Shown one piece after another: positions 24,684 to 34,072 of a stretch of DNA of 64,000 bases; position 1 is the stretch's first letter, and every line of letters begins with the position of its first letter. This stretch comes from Cytophagaceae bacterium ABcell3 (GTDB lineage Bacteria > Bacteroidota > Bacteroidia > Cytophagales > Cytophagaceae). The stretch lies in the NCBI GenBank assembly GCA_030913385.1, contig CP133159.1, forward strand, positions 2,130,584 through 2,194,583, written 5' to 3'. Under the pieces are notes generated by a model. The model made no database searches. It saw nothing but the letters and a program-made list of their open reading frames with translations, and was not told where the DNA came from. A program made the translations under genes and the position numbers.

Positions 24684-25285
24684 AGCACATTAGTGAATTG
24701 AAACCTAAATTGATTCTCATCGCTGGCCCTAATGGTGCGGGAAAATCCTTTAACGCCCCTGATATAGTTCCTGAACTAGATCATTTTGACTTTGACGAGT
24801 TGAAACAGGCTTTTTATAAAGCTGATAAAGATCACGAATTTAGGGAGCAGTTTGCGCATGCCAAAGCTCAGAAGGCTTTTGAAGCAGCTAAAGAGAATGC
24901 CTTGAATAAAAAGGACTCCTTTGCATACGAAACAAATTTTTTCACTGAGACCTGCATGGATACGCCCAGACGATTTAAAAATGCAGGGTATGATATAGAT
25001 CTTTATTTTGTTTATTTGCAAGATGTGGAGATATCCAAAGAGCGAGTAAACATACGTGTAAAGCTCGGAGGACACTACGTACCGGCTGAAGAGATAGAGC
25101 ATAGGTTCAAGAATGGCCTTTGTAACGTAAAAAATAGCTATTCTGAGTTCGATAATTTTTACCTGATTGATGGCGAGACCTCCAAAGCAGTCCTTTGTTG
25201 CCAGAAAGGCCAGTTGGTCGAAAGCCCAGAAATATTGCCCGATTTTGTGAAAAATAACTTTGACTTGTCAGACCCTGTATCTTGA
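24668..25285 (+). CDS. Zeta-toxin-family P-loop kinase
   Basis: The 205-residue protein has a Walker A motif GPNGAGKS (20-27), a FDFDELKQ segment after it, AYETNFF near residue 95, and the signature RVKLGGHYVPAEEIEHRF near 127-145 carrying the conserved Gly-Gly-His and Arg. Zeta toxins phosphorylate UDP-N-acetylglucosamine or other nucleotide sugars, and related chromosomal kinases are often annotated this way; the substrate here is unknown. No ATG exists between the in-frame stop at 24659 and the P-loop, so the start must be non-canonical. The TTG at 24668 overlaps the upstream small gene. Together they look like a toxin-antitoxin pair. Confidence 0.85.
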   Translation: MFEYIKHISELKPKLILIAGPNGAGKSFNAPDIVPELDHFDFDELKQAFYKADKDHEFREQFAHAKAQKAFEAAKENALNKKDSFAYETNFFTETCMDTPRRFKNAGYDIDLYFVYLQDVEISKERVNIRVKLGGHYVPAEEIEHRFKNGLCNVKNSYSEFDNFYLIDGETSKAVLCCQKGQLVESPEILPDFVKNNFDLSDPVS

Positions 25286-25533
25286 TGTGTAAGGGGTTTA
25301 CTTGTTGGTGAAAACACCAACAAGGGGGAAGGTTGTAATAACATCTATCCTTAAATCCTGCCTATCCTTCCATCCTGCGAATCCCGGTTCAGACAATATC
25401 ATACCAAACCTGACGATTAGATCCTTCGTCGTTCCTCCTCGCAATGGCGCGGTGGGGTGATGTAGTTTGGCCGATAAAAAATCGGCTCTACATTTTAACG
25501 TCGTATAATCGCATCCTCAAATCATTAGATTTA
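25286..25533. repeat. Fragments of the B-type repeats
   Basis: The stretch holds an AATCCTG...CAGACA module, a B right end ending near 25450, and a GCCGATAAAAAATCGGC mini-hairpin at about 25470. A GGTGAAAACACC-type inverted pair near 25303-25318 could terminate the zeta gene. Confidence 0.65.
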
Positions 25534-27141
25534 TTAATAATACGTAATCCTACACTTTGGGTGGTTTTTCTTGAATTTTTGAATTTCGTTTTTGTCGATT
25601 TTGGTATAGTAAACCTTTATTTCCTGTAAGGTATCGAACTTATGCAGCGGCCCTAAAGAGGCAAGAGGTGAGTTGTTGGCAATGAATGAACGGAGGTATT
25701 CAAAGTTTTTTATATCGGAAAGGTCTGTAATCGATGTTCCTGAAATGATCAGATCAGTAATAAACACATGGTTTTTGATAGGTTCTAGCGATGTTATTTT
25801 ATTATGGCCGCAGTCAAGGTACATTAGTTTACGGTGGTTGCGGATTGGCTCAAGTGTTTCTATACCTGAATTAAAACAGTCTAAATAAACCAAATTGGTA
25901 AGGTTTCTTATTGGTTCTAAAGTTTTTATTTCAAGTTTTCGCATATCGAGCTTTTCCAGATTGGTCAAACCGGAAACTGGCTCTATATCTTTTAAAGAGT
26001 AATTAAGGGAAATATTTAATTTGAGAAGGTTTTTCAGACCCCTTAAAGCTTCAATGTCTTCAAGCTCATTTTCGGAAGCGTCCAGTTCGATAAGGTTTGT
26101 TAGTCTCTTTAAAGGGGCTAGACTGGTAAGTTTTTGTCCTTTGCAGATAAGTTCTTCAAGGTTTGTTAATGACTCGATGCCAGAGAGATCATTGATTTTC
26201 GTTTTGCTCATATCTAGCACTTTTAGGCTACTCATGCCCTTAATGTCCTCTAAGGTGGCAATAGAAGATCCTGTCAAGGTCAATTTCTTTACATTGTTGA
26301 AATGGCTCAAGCCACTAAAGTTCTTGAATTGGGCATCAGATAGATCTAGTTCGTATGTTCCGGTCACTTTTTGTATTTCATGGATAGCTGGAAATTCAGG
26401 GAGTCCTTGAGTTTTTCTAATGTAACTTTTCCATTCAGGGTCCATTTCAAGCCACCAGGTTTGCAAGCGGTGTAGTGGGTCTAGAGACGGTTCCCCGTCG
26501 GGATGGGTAATCGCCAATAGTTTAAACTCGCTGGAAGCATGTTCGGTTTTGACAAAGCGAATATAGAAAACAAGCGGAACGGTGATTGTATGGGTGACAT
26601 TTTCCCTGGCAGGCATCAATATTCTTTGGGGAGCAAAATCTGCGGAGTCTCCACCGTCGGCAGTAAAGAACTCAGGTGCGTCCCAAACCTCTTGGAGCGT
26701 GTCTTTTAACTCTTTCCACTCAATGGTCTTAGTGGTTGTTATTTCCAAAAAGTGGTAATTTCTTAATTGATCATATTTGACAGGACTTAATTTAATGTTC
26801 TCTTTATCGGTGTTTACTTTAGCTTTTGGGTGCCAAGCATCTTTTAGCTGCATGGTATACGAAAAGAACCTTATATTGTCATCAGGAGCGGCAGAAGTGT
26901 CAATGTCGTTGTAAACTAACGTATTGGTGTGAACCATATATTTTTTCAAGAACTCCTGCGATATTTTCTTCCTTAGCGCTTCATTGTCTGTACGCATGAC
27001 ATTGGTCAATGCATTATAAGCGCCAACAATATGTAAGGCACCCTTTTTTTCTTCTGGGGTAGGTGCTGACAAGGTTTTGATTTGTCCAAAAGATGGTTGA
27101 AGGATCAGAAAAAGCGAAAAACTTAGCAAAAAACGGATCAT
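25534..27141 (-). CDS. Exported leucine-rich-repeat protein
   Basis: The 535-residue protein has a signal peptide (MIRFLLSFSLFLILQPSFGQ) and an N-terminal region of about 230 residues that I do not recognise. From about residue 250 to 520 it has roughly 11-12 leucine-rich repeats of 21-23 residues with the pattern LxxLxxLxLxxNxIxDLxxIxx (for example LKRLTNLIELDASENELEDI), resembling the internalin-type LRR_4 class. Such repeats bind proteins or other ligands. No sortase signal or T9SS C-terminal domain is evident. It is convergent with the zeta module across a repeat-filled gap. The molecular target is unknown. Confidence 0.88.
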   Translation of the reverse strand: MIRFLLSFSLFLILQPSFGQIKTLSAPTPEEKKGALHIVGAYNALTNVMRTDNEALRKKISQEFLKKYMVHTNTLVYNDIDTSAAPDDNIRFFSYTMQLKDAWHPKAKVNTDKENIKLSPVKYDQLRNYHFLEITTTKTIEWKELKDTLQEVWDAPEFFTADGGDSADFAPQRILMPARENVTHTITVPLVFYIRFVKTEHASSEFKLLAITHPDGEPSLDPLHRLQTWWLEMDPEWKSYIRKTQGLPEFPAIHEIQKVTGTYELDLSDAQFKNFSGLSHFNNVKKLTLTGSSIATLEDIKGMSSLKVLDMSKTKINDLSGIESLTNLEELICKGQKLTSLAPLKRLTNLIELDASENELEDIEALRGLKNLLKLNISLNYSLKDIEPVSGLTNLEKLDMRKLEIKTLEPIRNLTNLVYLDCFNSGIETLEPIRNHRKLMYLDCGHNKITSLEPIKNHVFITDLIISGTSITDLSDIKNFEYLRSFIANNSPLASLGPLHKFDTLQEIKVYYTKIDKNEIQKFKKNHPKCRITYY

Positions 27142-28165
27142 AAACGGTAGTTAGACTTTTACAAGATTAAATATAATAAATTTTGTCATATCATATGAGA
27201 ATTAATGAAAAATCTATTTGTTGTACCCTGCGAGAGCGTCATAGTTACTTGGGGAAGTACGCCGTCAGGTCTTATGGACGCTGACGGGTAACCCCCGCCC
27301 GCCCTTAGTAGCTACCGGACTGCTGATTATTGAGTTGTTCTTTTTGTCTACTTTTCGGCTCTTGCCAGTTTGAAGTTATCGCTGTCTTTAGTTGTTAATT
27401 TTTGAGACTCTGCTTTTCTCAATTTGTAGCCAATGCCGTATTACCCTCTGCCCTTGACACTTCTTCTTGTCATCCTGACGCAGGAAGGATCTGTTTGGTT
27501 AAAGGACTTGTGTTTGTTAATTGATCTATGTTCGCCTTTTGCTCTTTTATTGCCTTAGTGCCAGTGTCTGACATATCCCTCGTGCCTCGGAATGACAGGT
27601 TATTATGAAGGTTGTAATTAGCAGAAAATCAAAAATTAACCGTCATTGCGAGGCATTAGGTAGTAGTGGGTAAAGTTCTTGGTTGGAAATTTAAAGCCTT
27701 TAGTTTCTTATGAAACAATGCCGCGGCAATCTGTTAGCGGTGAGATGTATAGGTTGATTGTGGCGGATTAATACCAAACCTGACGATTAGATTGCTTCGT
27801 CGTTTCCTCCTCGCATTTATGTGGGGGGGAGTTGTAATCCTGTCTATCCTTTCATCCTGCAAATCCCAGTTCAGACAGTATCATACCAAACCTGACGACT
27901 AGATTGCTTCGTCGTTCCTCCTCGCAGACGTGGTGGGGTAATGTAGCTGTGCCGATAAAAAATCGGCTCTACATTTAAATCATCACATCATCATATCATG
28001 ACACTTGTAATTGTTATATGTTTTATGATTTTTTTTATAATATAATTTGAGGGAAAATGTTTTGAATACTTTTATTTTTTCTTTAATAACCCTTGTGTAT
28101 TCCATAGGAATAGGTTTTTGTTCTTGAAGGGAGGGTTTGTGTGGTATAGAATGAGGTTTGTTGTA
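27142..28165. repeat. Repeat fragments between the LRR gene and the lipoprotein gene
   Basis: 27260-27440 holds a truncated A copy (its CCGCCCGCCCTTAGTAGC segment onward, without the hairpin) preceded by a CCGTCAG...CTGACGG inverted pair. A B left half starts at 27641 and its right end is degenerate near 27825. Another B right end and a GCCGAT/ATCGGC mini-hairpin follow to 27975. From 28000 the DNA is unique and A+T-rich. No gene seen. Confidence 0.75.
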
Positions 28166-28194
28166 TTGTACTTTAGAAAAAAAAACTATATTTG
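28166..28194 (+). promoter_or_regulatory. Bacteroidota promoter of the lipoprotein/OMP operon
   Basis: TTG (28166-28168), an 18-bp spacer and TATATTTG (28187-28194) match the TTG-N17/23-TAnnTTTG consensus. The ATG lies 47 bp downstream. Confidence 0.8.
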
Positions 28195-28240
28195 CATTTA
28201 GATAAAAATGTTACTTGTTTAAACTTTAATTTAAAACTCG

Positions 28241-28717
28241 ATGAAAAGATTACATTTCGGTCAGTTTGCTGCGGTTATTTTCGCTGCGTTTTTTGCATTA
28301 ACTTCTTGTAAAAAAGAAGAGGAAACAAGCCCTTCTAGCTCTATCGGTACTGCTACCATTAATGGAACAGCTAAAATTGATGATGAAGACGCCAATATTT
28401 CAGAACTTGATGGTGCAAAAATATTTGCTGTAGTGGATAACTCTCAATTAATAGATGGAGACCTTGATGGTCGCCCGGCAGAAAGACTAATTGAAGGTAG
28501 GATCGATGCTGCTGGTAACTTTAGCTTTAGTGTACCTGCAAGAGCTTCTGGTAATACAATTTCTTTCAGGTTTGAGGAGCACCGTGCTGGAAACTATAGA
28601 TATACTAAAACTTCCGGAGATAGTGGTGCCAGTGTATTTAGCGGGTCTACTGAGTATGTAGAAGTTACATATAGCAAAGCAGCTATCAATCCTGAAGATG
28701 AAGAAGATGACGCTTAA
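28241..28717 (+). CDS. Small outer-membrane-type lipoprotein, unknown function
   Basis: The 158-residue protein has a lipobox ending LTSC (Cys23) after a hydrophobic signal, then KKEEE and a Ser-rich linker. The mature part has a beta-rich pattern resembling the small carboxypeptidase-like or Ig-like domains of Bacteroidota lipoproteins (GTATINGTAKID..., then GNFSFSVPA), and an acidic tail. The function is not recognised. It is the first gene of a likely two-gene operon with the outer-membrane barrel protein 45 bp downstream. Confidence 0.85.
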   Translation: MKRLHFGQFAAVIFAAFFALTSCKKEEETSPSSSIGTATINGTAKIDDEDANISELDGAKIFAVVDNSQLIDGDLDGRPAERLIEGRIDAAGNFSFSVPARASGNTISFRFEEHRAGNYRYTKTSGDSGASVFSGSTEYVEVTYSKAAINPEDEEDDA

Positions 28718-28762
28718 TACTACTTTTACTTTCTTTGATTTAAGAACCAAAATACATTTAAA

Positions 28763-29647
28763 ATGAAGTTGAAATTTTTCCTATCAATATTTTTATTGAC
28801 TTTTTGCGCACCTTTGATTTCTAGTGCGCAAGAGTTTGAGGAGCCAGGCGAGGACAGGGGACAATGGGTATCTAAAAGAGGTGTCTATATCTTCCCTGAA
28901 GCTGGTGATTTTTCACTGGGTTTCTCTGCTAACCCTTTTCTTAACTATGTGGGTGGCTTCTTTAGTCTTGCCGGTGCCAATGCTCCTGTGATTGACGCAC
29001 CTGCTGGGCTAGAAACAAGGCCATTGGGAAATATCCCGGCTGCCATTATGTTTAAATACATGCTCTCTGATGATGTTGCTTTTAGAGGTAGATTACAGTT
29101 AGATTTCTATAGGGAGTCAGAAGTTGACTTAGTTGCTGATCAAACGGTAGAGTTTCCTGACCCATTACAGCCTCAAATGGTTGAAAATGTTGAAACTGTA
29201 GGGTTTTCTAATGCGCTTCTTGCCGGTGGTTTAGAATTCAGAAGAGGGCAAGGCAGAGTAAAAGGTGTTTATGGAGGTGAGCTTCTTGTTGGTATGGCTT
29301 CTCAGTCTATTTCAAGAGACTTTGGAAACCCTTTGACGCCTGAAAGTCCAGGACCTAGAACTGTAGAAGAAAACCTTGGCATGAACTGGTTCTTCGGAGC
29401 TAGAGGTTTTGCTGGTATAGAATACTTCTTTGCCCCTAAAATTTCTTTAGGTGGTGAATTAGGTTATACTTTGGGCATGAGAACTGCCGGGACTCAGGTT
29501 AACACTATTGAGGCTTTCGATCCTAACACGAACGATGTTATTTCTTATGACGTGGAGTCTACTGCTAATGATGGTAGAAACTTTAGGTTTTTAGGTGCTG
29601 GATTAGACCAGATCAATGCTAATATTAACTTGTTCTTCTACTTTTAA
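28763..29647 (+). CDS. Outer-membrane beta-barrel protein, unknown function
   Basis: The 294-residue protein has a signal peptide (cleavage likely after SSAQ, near residue 22). It then shows alternating hydrophobic strands with glycine-rich turns and ends with an aromatic residue (NLFFYF), as barrels recognised by BamA do. Recognisable strands include YIFPEAGDFSLGFSANPF and GARGFAGIEYFFAPKISLGG. It belongs to the broad OmpW/porin-like group of small Bacteroidota barrels. It is co-transcribed with the upstream lipoprotein and followed by a terminator. Its cargo is unknown. Confidence 0.85.
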   Translation: MKLKFFLSIFLLTFCAPLISSAQEFEEPGEDRGQWVSKRGVYIFPEAGDFSLGFSANPFLNYVGGFFSLAGANAPVIDAPAGLETRPLGNIPAAIMFKYMLSDDVAFRGRLQLDFYRESEVDLVADQTVEFPDPLQPQMVENVETVGFSNALLAGGLEFRRGQGRVKGVYGGELLVGMASQSISRDFGNPLTPESPGPRTVEENLGMNWFFGARGFAGIEYFFAPKISLGGELGYTLGMRTAGTQVNTIEAFDPNTNDVISYDVESTANDGRNFRFLGAGLDQINANINLFFYF

Positions 29648-29711
29648 TTTGAATTACGTAATAGAAAATTCTATTGCATATTTCAGGTTTATTTAAGTTT
29701 AATTTTTTTTG

Positions 29712-29747
29712 AAAATGCTCCTTCGTTCTCGTTGGAGCATTTTTTTA
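29712..29747 (+). terminator. Intrinsic terminator of the lipoprotein/OMP operon
   Basis: Stem AATGCTCC/GGAGCATT (29714-29721 and 29734-29741) followed by a T run, 65 bp after the stop codon. Confidence 0.88.
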
Positions 29748-29842
29748 TGCCATTAAACGAGGTGTAATTAGGATAAATTTTAAAGCATTGCCCTGGTAAT
29801 CTGATAATGAAAAGAACGTAAGCCATACCACAAAAAACTTTT

Positions 29843-30990
29843 TATAACGCCCCTTCAGGACTTGGTTTAATAATTCAACCAAATAACTATAATCATTTCA
29901 CCTCGTCGGGATTCTTAGGTTTGCCCGTTCCCGGAACATATATTCTTTCGTCTTCCATCTAAATTTTGGAGCCTTAAATCATGCTACAAAATTATATTCT
30001 GGTTGCTAACCGTCAGGTTTCAAGGATACCTCAAAGACCCGAAAGGGGCGATATGACTATAGGGTAATTAATTCATTACCAATGAGTCCCGAAGGGGTGG
30101 CATAAAAAGTACCTAACCATATCATGGAACCCTATAACGCCCCTTCAGGGCTTGGTTTAATAATTCAACCAAATAACTGTAATCATTTCACCTCGTCGGG
30201 ATTCTTAGGTTTGCCCGTTCCCGGAACATATATTCTTTCGTCTTCCATCTAAATTTTGGAGCCTTAAATCATGCTACAAAATTATATTCTGGTTGCTAAC
30301 CGTCAGGTTTCAAGGATACCTCAAAGACCCGAAAGGGGCGATATGACTATAGGGTAATTAATTCATTACCAATGAGTCCCGAAGGGGTGGCATAAAAAGT
30401 ACCTAACCATATCATGGAACCCTATAACGCCCCTTCAGGGCTTGGTTTAATAATTCAACCAAATAACTATAATCATTTCATCCCGTCGGGATTCTTAGGT
30501 TTGCCCGTTCCCGGAACATATATTCTTTCGTCTTCCATCTAAATTTTGGAGCCTTAAATCATGCTACAAAATTATATTCTGGTTGCTAACCGTCAGGTTT
30601 CAAGGATACCTCAAAGACCCGAAAGGGGCGATATGACTATAGGGTAATTAATTCATTACCAATGAGTCCCGAAGGGGTGGCATAAAAAGTACCTAACCAT
30701 ATCATGGAACCCTATAACGCCCCTTCAGGGCTTGGTTTAATAATTCAACCAAATAACTGTAATCATTTCACCTCGTCGGGGTTCTTAGGATTGCCCACTC
30801 CGCAACATATCTTCTTTCGACCCCCATCTGCGCTTTGAGACCTTTTATCATCCTATAAAACAAAACATTTGGTTGCTAACCTTCAGATTTCAGGGATACG
30901 CCAAAGCCCCGAAAGGGGCGATATGATTATAGAACAAACATTTCAATACCGATGAACCCCGAAGGGGTGACATAAAAAAGATGTAACCAT
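29843..30990. repeat. 290-bp tandem repeat, three close copies and a degenerate fourth
   Basis: The unit starts TATAACGCCCCTTCAGG at 29843, 30133, 30423 and 30713, exactly 290 bp apart. The first three copies differ at only a few positions; the fourth diverges after about 70 bp, and a fragment continues to about 31040. Each unit contains CGCCCCTTCAGGG and, about 190 bp on, the near-inverted CCCGAAAGGGGCG, plus CCCGAAGGGGTG. This family is distinct from A and B and appears nowhere else in the window. Confidence 0.92.
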
Positions 30991-31044
30991 AAAAAATACA
31001 ATCATTTCATTGGAATTATTAGGGTTGCCCACTCCGCAGCGTAC

Positions 31045-31317
31045 CTATTGATCATCAGATGAAGTGAAAGAAAGTATAAACAATATCAGCCCTGGAATAA
31101 ACATTACTGCTCCTATGACTAATAGTATGGTTGCCAGTAGCCAATGTGCATCCCAATGTTGTGTGGCATAATAAAGCCCTACGCCCAAAAAAGGCAGACT
31201 GATGACAATCATAAAAATCCCCGACGTTTTTAGAAACTTCTTTTCCGCTTTGGATACCTCAGGGAATAACTTTTTTATTATAGAATATACCAACCCATAT
31301 TTTGATAATTTAGTCAT
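31045..31317 (-). CDS. Small two-helix membrane protein (paralogue of the neighbour)
   Basis: The 90-residue protein has two hydrophobic segments (about 34-55 and 62-86) separated by a short loop with the shape YYATQHWDAHWLLATILLV. It is similar to the upstream gene product, which has YNIIEHWPENWLLVTSLFI, so the two are tandem paralogues. The N-terminus is basic and probably cytoplasmic. The family and function are not recognised. It follows its paralogue by 5 bp in one operon. Confidence 0.75.
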   Translation of the reverse strand: MTKLSKYGLVYSIIKKLFPEVSKAEKKFLKTSGIFMIVISLPFLGVGLYYATQHWDAHWLLATILLVIGAVMFIPGLILFILSFTSSDDQ

Positions 31318-31322
31318 TGCTG

Positions 31323-31562
31323 TTATAGTTTATTTTTAAATGGCCACACTAGTAATACAATAGCAGGGACAAGAAAAACCAGTCCTATTATAAATAAAGA
31401 GGTGACAAGCAGCCAGTTTTCAGGCCAATGTTCTATTATGTTATAGATCCCGTATGCAAAAAATGGGGCACTGAGCAAGAACAATAATACCGCCAGCACA
31501 ACCCTGACAGTCTTTTCTGTCCTTTTAAGACGCTTTCTTTTCTTGCCTTTGTCGTAATCCAT
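31323..31562 (-). CDS. Small two-helix membrane protein
   Basis: The 79-residue protein has a strongly basic N-terminus (KGKKRKRLKRTEK) and two hydrophobic segments (about 20-42 and 50-73). The HWPENWLL loop between the helices is shared with the downstream paralogue. It is the first gene of a two-gene unit. The function is unknown. Confidence 0.72.
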   Translation of the reverse strand: MDYDKGKKRKRLKRTEKTVRVVLAVLLFLLSAPFFAYGIYNIIEHWPENWLLVTSLFIIGLVFLVPAIVLLVWPFKNKL

Positions 31563-33130
31563 TGTTTGCTATTTGTTTAATTCCAACCCTTCTCATAAAT
31601 GAACCAGTTTTTGGCATAGTCGCCCTTGTATACTAAGCAGAAGAAGTGTGGATTTGTTAAGAAATGTAAGGTGTTAATGGGGGAGGGGAGACTTCACCCC
31701 TCCAAGGGTTGTAACCACTTGGAGGGGCAGCGCTTACCGATTGTTTTAGTTGTTAGTTTTTGAGACTCTGCTTTTCTCTATTAATAAAACTATAGTATGG
31801 TAGTTTTAAGCTCTAAAAATAAACACTATAGCTGCCTCCCCGCACCTGTTGCGGGGTCTGTTTGGGTATGGTAGGATGGTTGTGTTCGATTGATTCGTTA
31901 TTTGCCTTTACAGGCTACAGTGAGCAGGGATAGCTTGGAAATTTTGTTATATCTTGAAATTATAATTAGCAGAAAGCCAGAATTTAACCGTCATGCGAGG
32001 CATGAGGTAATGATTGAAAAAGTTCTTTGGATTGAATTTTAAGTCTTTAGTTTCTTATGAAACAATGCCGCGGCAATCTGATTGCGATAAGCTGTACTGG
32101 TTGTTGGGAATGATACTAAACTTGACGATGAGATTGCTTCGTCGTTTCCTCCTCGCAATGATGTTAAGTGTGAGTTGTAATAGAGGGTGTTATGTACCAG
32201 ACCTGACGATTAGTGTATTATCAAATCATTACATTGATCGCCTTATTAATAAACTTAATGAGCTAATGTTACCTAAAGCTCATTCTCCATTTTTTCTTAC
32301 CTTTTTTGCTTGTCCAAAAAAGGTAACCAAAAAAAGACACTATGGCTGAAAGGCATATTGCCACGCGCTAAACGCACAATCCCTCCCTGCCAAAAAAATG
32401 CCTTAACTGACGATTCATTGTCAAAGGCAGTATTTTATGGCGGCATTTTTAAAAATCCGGCACCCCACAAGCCGCAATATGCCCACACCAGCCATAGAGC
32501 CCCCGCCCGCCCTTAGCAGCTACCGGACTGCTGATTATTGAGTTGTTCTTTTGTCTACTTTTCGGCTCTTACCAGTTTGGAGGTTATCGCAGGTTTTGGT
32601 TGTTATTTTTTGGGGTGGTGTTTAAGACTCAAAAACAAACACTATAGCTGCCTCCCCGCACCTGTTGCGGGGTCTGTTTGGGTATGGTAGGATGGTTGTG
32701 TTCGATTGATTCGTTATTTGCCTTTACAGGCTACAGTGAGCAGGGATAGCTTGGAAATTTTGTTATATCTTGAAATTATAATTAGCAGAAAGCCAGAATT
32801 TAACCGTCATGCGAGGCATGAGGTAATGATTGAAAAAGTTCTTTGGATTGAATTTTAAGTCTTTAGTTTCTTATGAAACAATGCCGCGGCAATCTGTTTG
32901 CGGTAAGCTGTGTTGGTTGATTGTTTATGAGTGCGTATTAAATACCCAAGTAGACTCTACCTGTCAGCGTCCTTTGTTCCTGACAGCGTAAGTATTAAAA
33001 CAACCTGACGATGAGATTGCTTCGTCGTTGCCTCCTCGCAATGACGGCGAGGGGTGAATTGTAACCCTATCTATCCTTCCATCCTGCGAATCCCGGTTCA
33101 GACAGTAAAATACCTTACCTGACGATTAGA
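31563..33130. repeat. A/B repeat array with an 816-bp spaced duplication
   Basis: A segment beginning at the CCCCGCACCTGTTGCGGGG hairpin near 31838 and running through a B left half recurs 816 bp further on (TTTGCCTTTACAGGCTACAG at 31901 and 32717). A nearly complete but degenerate B unit starts at 31989, where its left end lacks one T. One A hairpin lies at 32297-32326. The block ends near 33130, where unique DNA upstream of the polysaccharide locus begins. No credible gene. Confidence 0.85.
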
Positions 33131-33310
33131 GCACCACCCCTCCATTCCCAAATATAACTATTTGAATATGAAAATGTATCTAAACTGTCTTAGAGTGAGT
33201 TTGTTTAAAAAAATATGGAATTTTTTTCCACATATTAAAATTTCCTTTGTTCCCTTCCGTTAAAATTGCATAAATTGTCGTTTTAAACTGTAGCAAATAC
33301 ACCATTCCAA

Positions 33311-34063
33311 ATGCTAAGAAAAGTTTTCCCTTATTTATTGTTAGGGATTTTGATTTACTCCTGTGTCCCGCACAGAAACATCGTCTACTTACAGGACGGT
33401 GAACCTCCTAGGGATACCTTAGAACGGCAAAAGTTTGAATATAGGGTTCAGCCTGGCGATGTATTGTATATCAGTGTCAGCAGTTACAACAGCCAACTGA
33501 CGGATTTCTTCAACGTAACGGCCGAACGCAATAGCTCCACGGCTTTCTTTTATACAGGCTATACCATTGACAACAACGGCTATATCCATGTGCCGGTGCT
33601 GGACAGCCTTCATGTGGCGGGCATGAGCGTGCAGAACATACAAAAAAAACTGCGGGACGAGATTGGGGAGTATGTGACGGGTCCTAATGTCATTGTGAAA
33701 CTGGTAAACTTTAAAGTAACCATCCTTGGGGAGGTGCGTAGACCCGGACTGTATCCGGTGGAGGCCAATGAATATACCATCTTGGAGGCCATTGCTGATG
33801 CCGGGGATGTCATGGAGCTTGGGGATCGGCAGAATGTGCGCCTGGTGCGTAAGGAGGGTAGCAGGACTAGGATTGTGAACCTGGACCTGACCGACCGTGC
33901 GCTTATTGCCTCGCCCTACTTCTACCTGCAGCCCAATGATGTTCTTTATGTAGAGCCCCTGAAGCAGAAGTCTAAACGGGAAAATATCTCTGCAGTGGCC
34001 AGAGTGGTTGGTATTCTTTCTGGACTAGCAATTGTGGCCAGACTTGTGATACAAACATTTTAA
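33311..34063 (+). CDS. Polysaccharide export outer-membrane lipoprotein (Wza-like)
   Basis: The product forms or contributes to the outer-membrane channel for capsule/EPS export. The 250 residues carry a lipobox ending IYSC (Cys18), a Poly_export (PES) domain (about 45-135, QPGDVLYISVSSYN...) and an SLBB domain (about 138-215, VTILGEVRRPGLYPVE). A C-terminal hydrophobic helix (VGILSGLAIVARLVIQTF) resembles the barrel helix of Wza. It is the first gene of the polysaccharide locus and is followed by the kinase gene after 9 bp. Base composition is visibly richer in G+C than in the glycosyltransferase genes. Confidence 0.93.
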   Translation: MLRKVFPYLLLGILIYSCVPHRNIVYLQDGEPPRDTLERQKFEYRVQPGDVLYISVSSYNSQLTDFFNVTAERNSSTAFFYTGYTIDNNGYIHVPVLDSLHVAGMSVQNIQKKLRDEIGEYVTGPNVIVKLVNFKVTILGEVRRPGLYPVEANEYTILEAIADAGDVMELGDRQNVRLVRKEGSRTRIVNLDLTDRALIASPYFYLQPNDVLYVEPLKQKSKRENISAVARVVGILSGLAIVARLVIQTF

Positions 34064-34072
34064 AAGGATAAG

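Noticed and set aside
33130-33310. A promoter for the polysaccharide locus with a TAAATTGT box near 33270.
   Set aside because: It differs from TAnnTTTG at two key positions, so I could not support it well enough to list.
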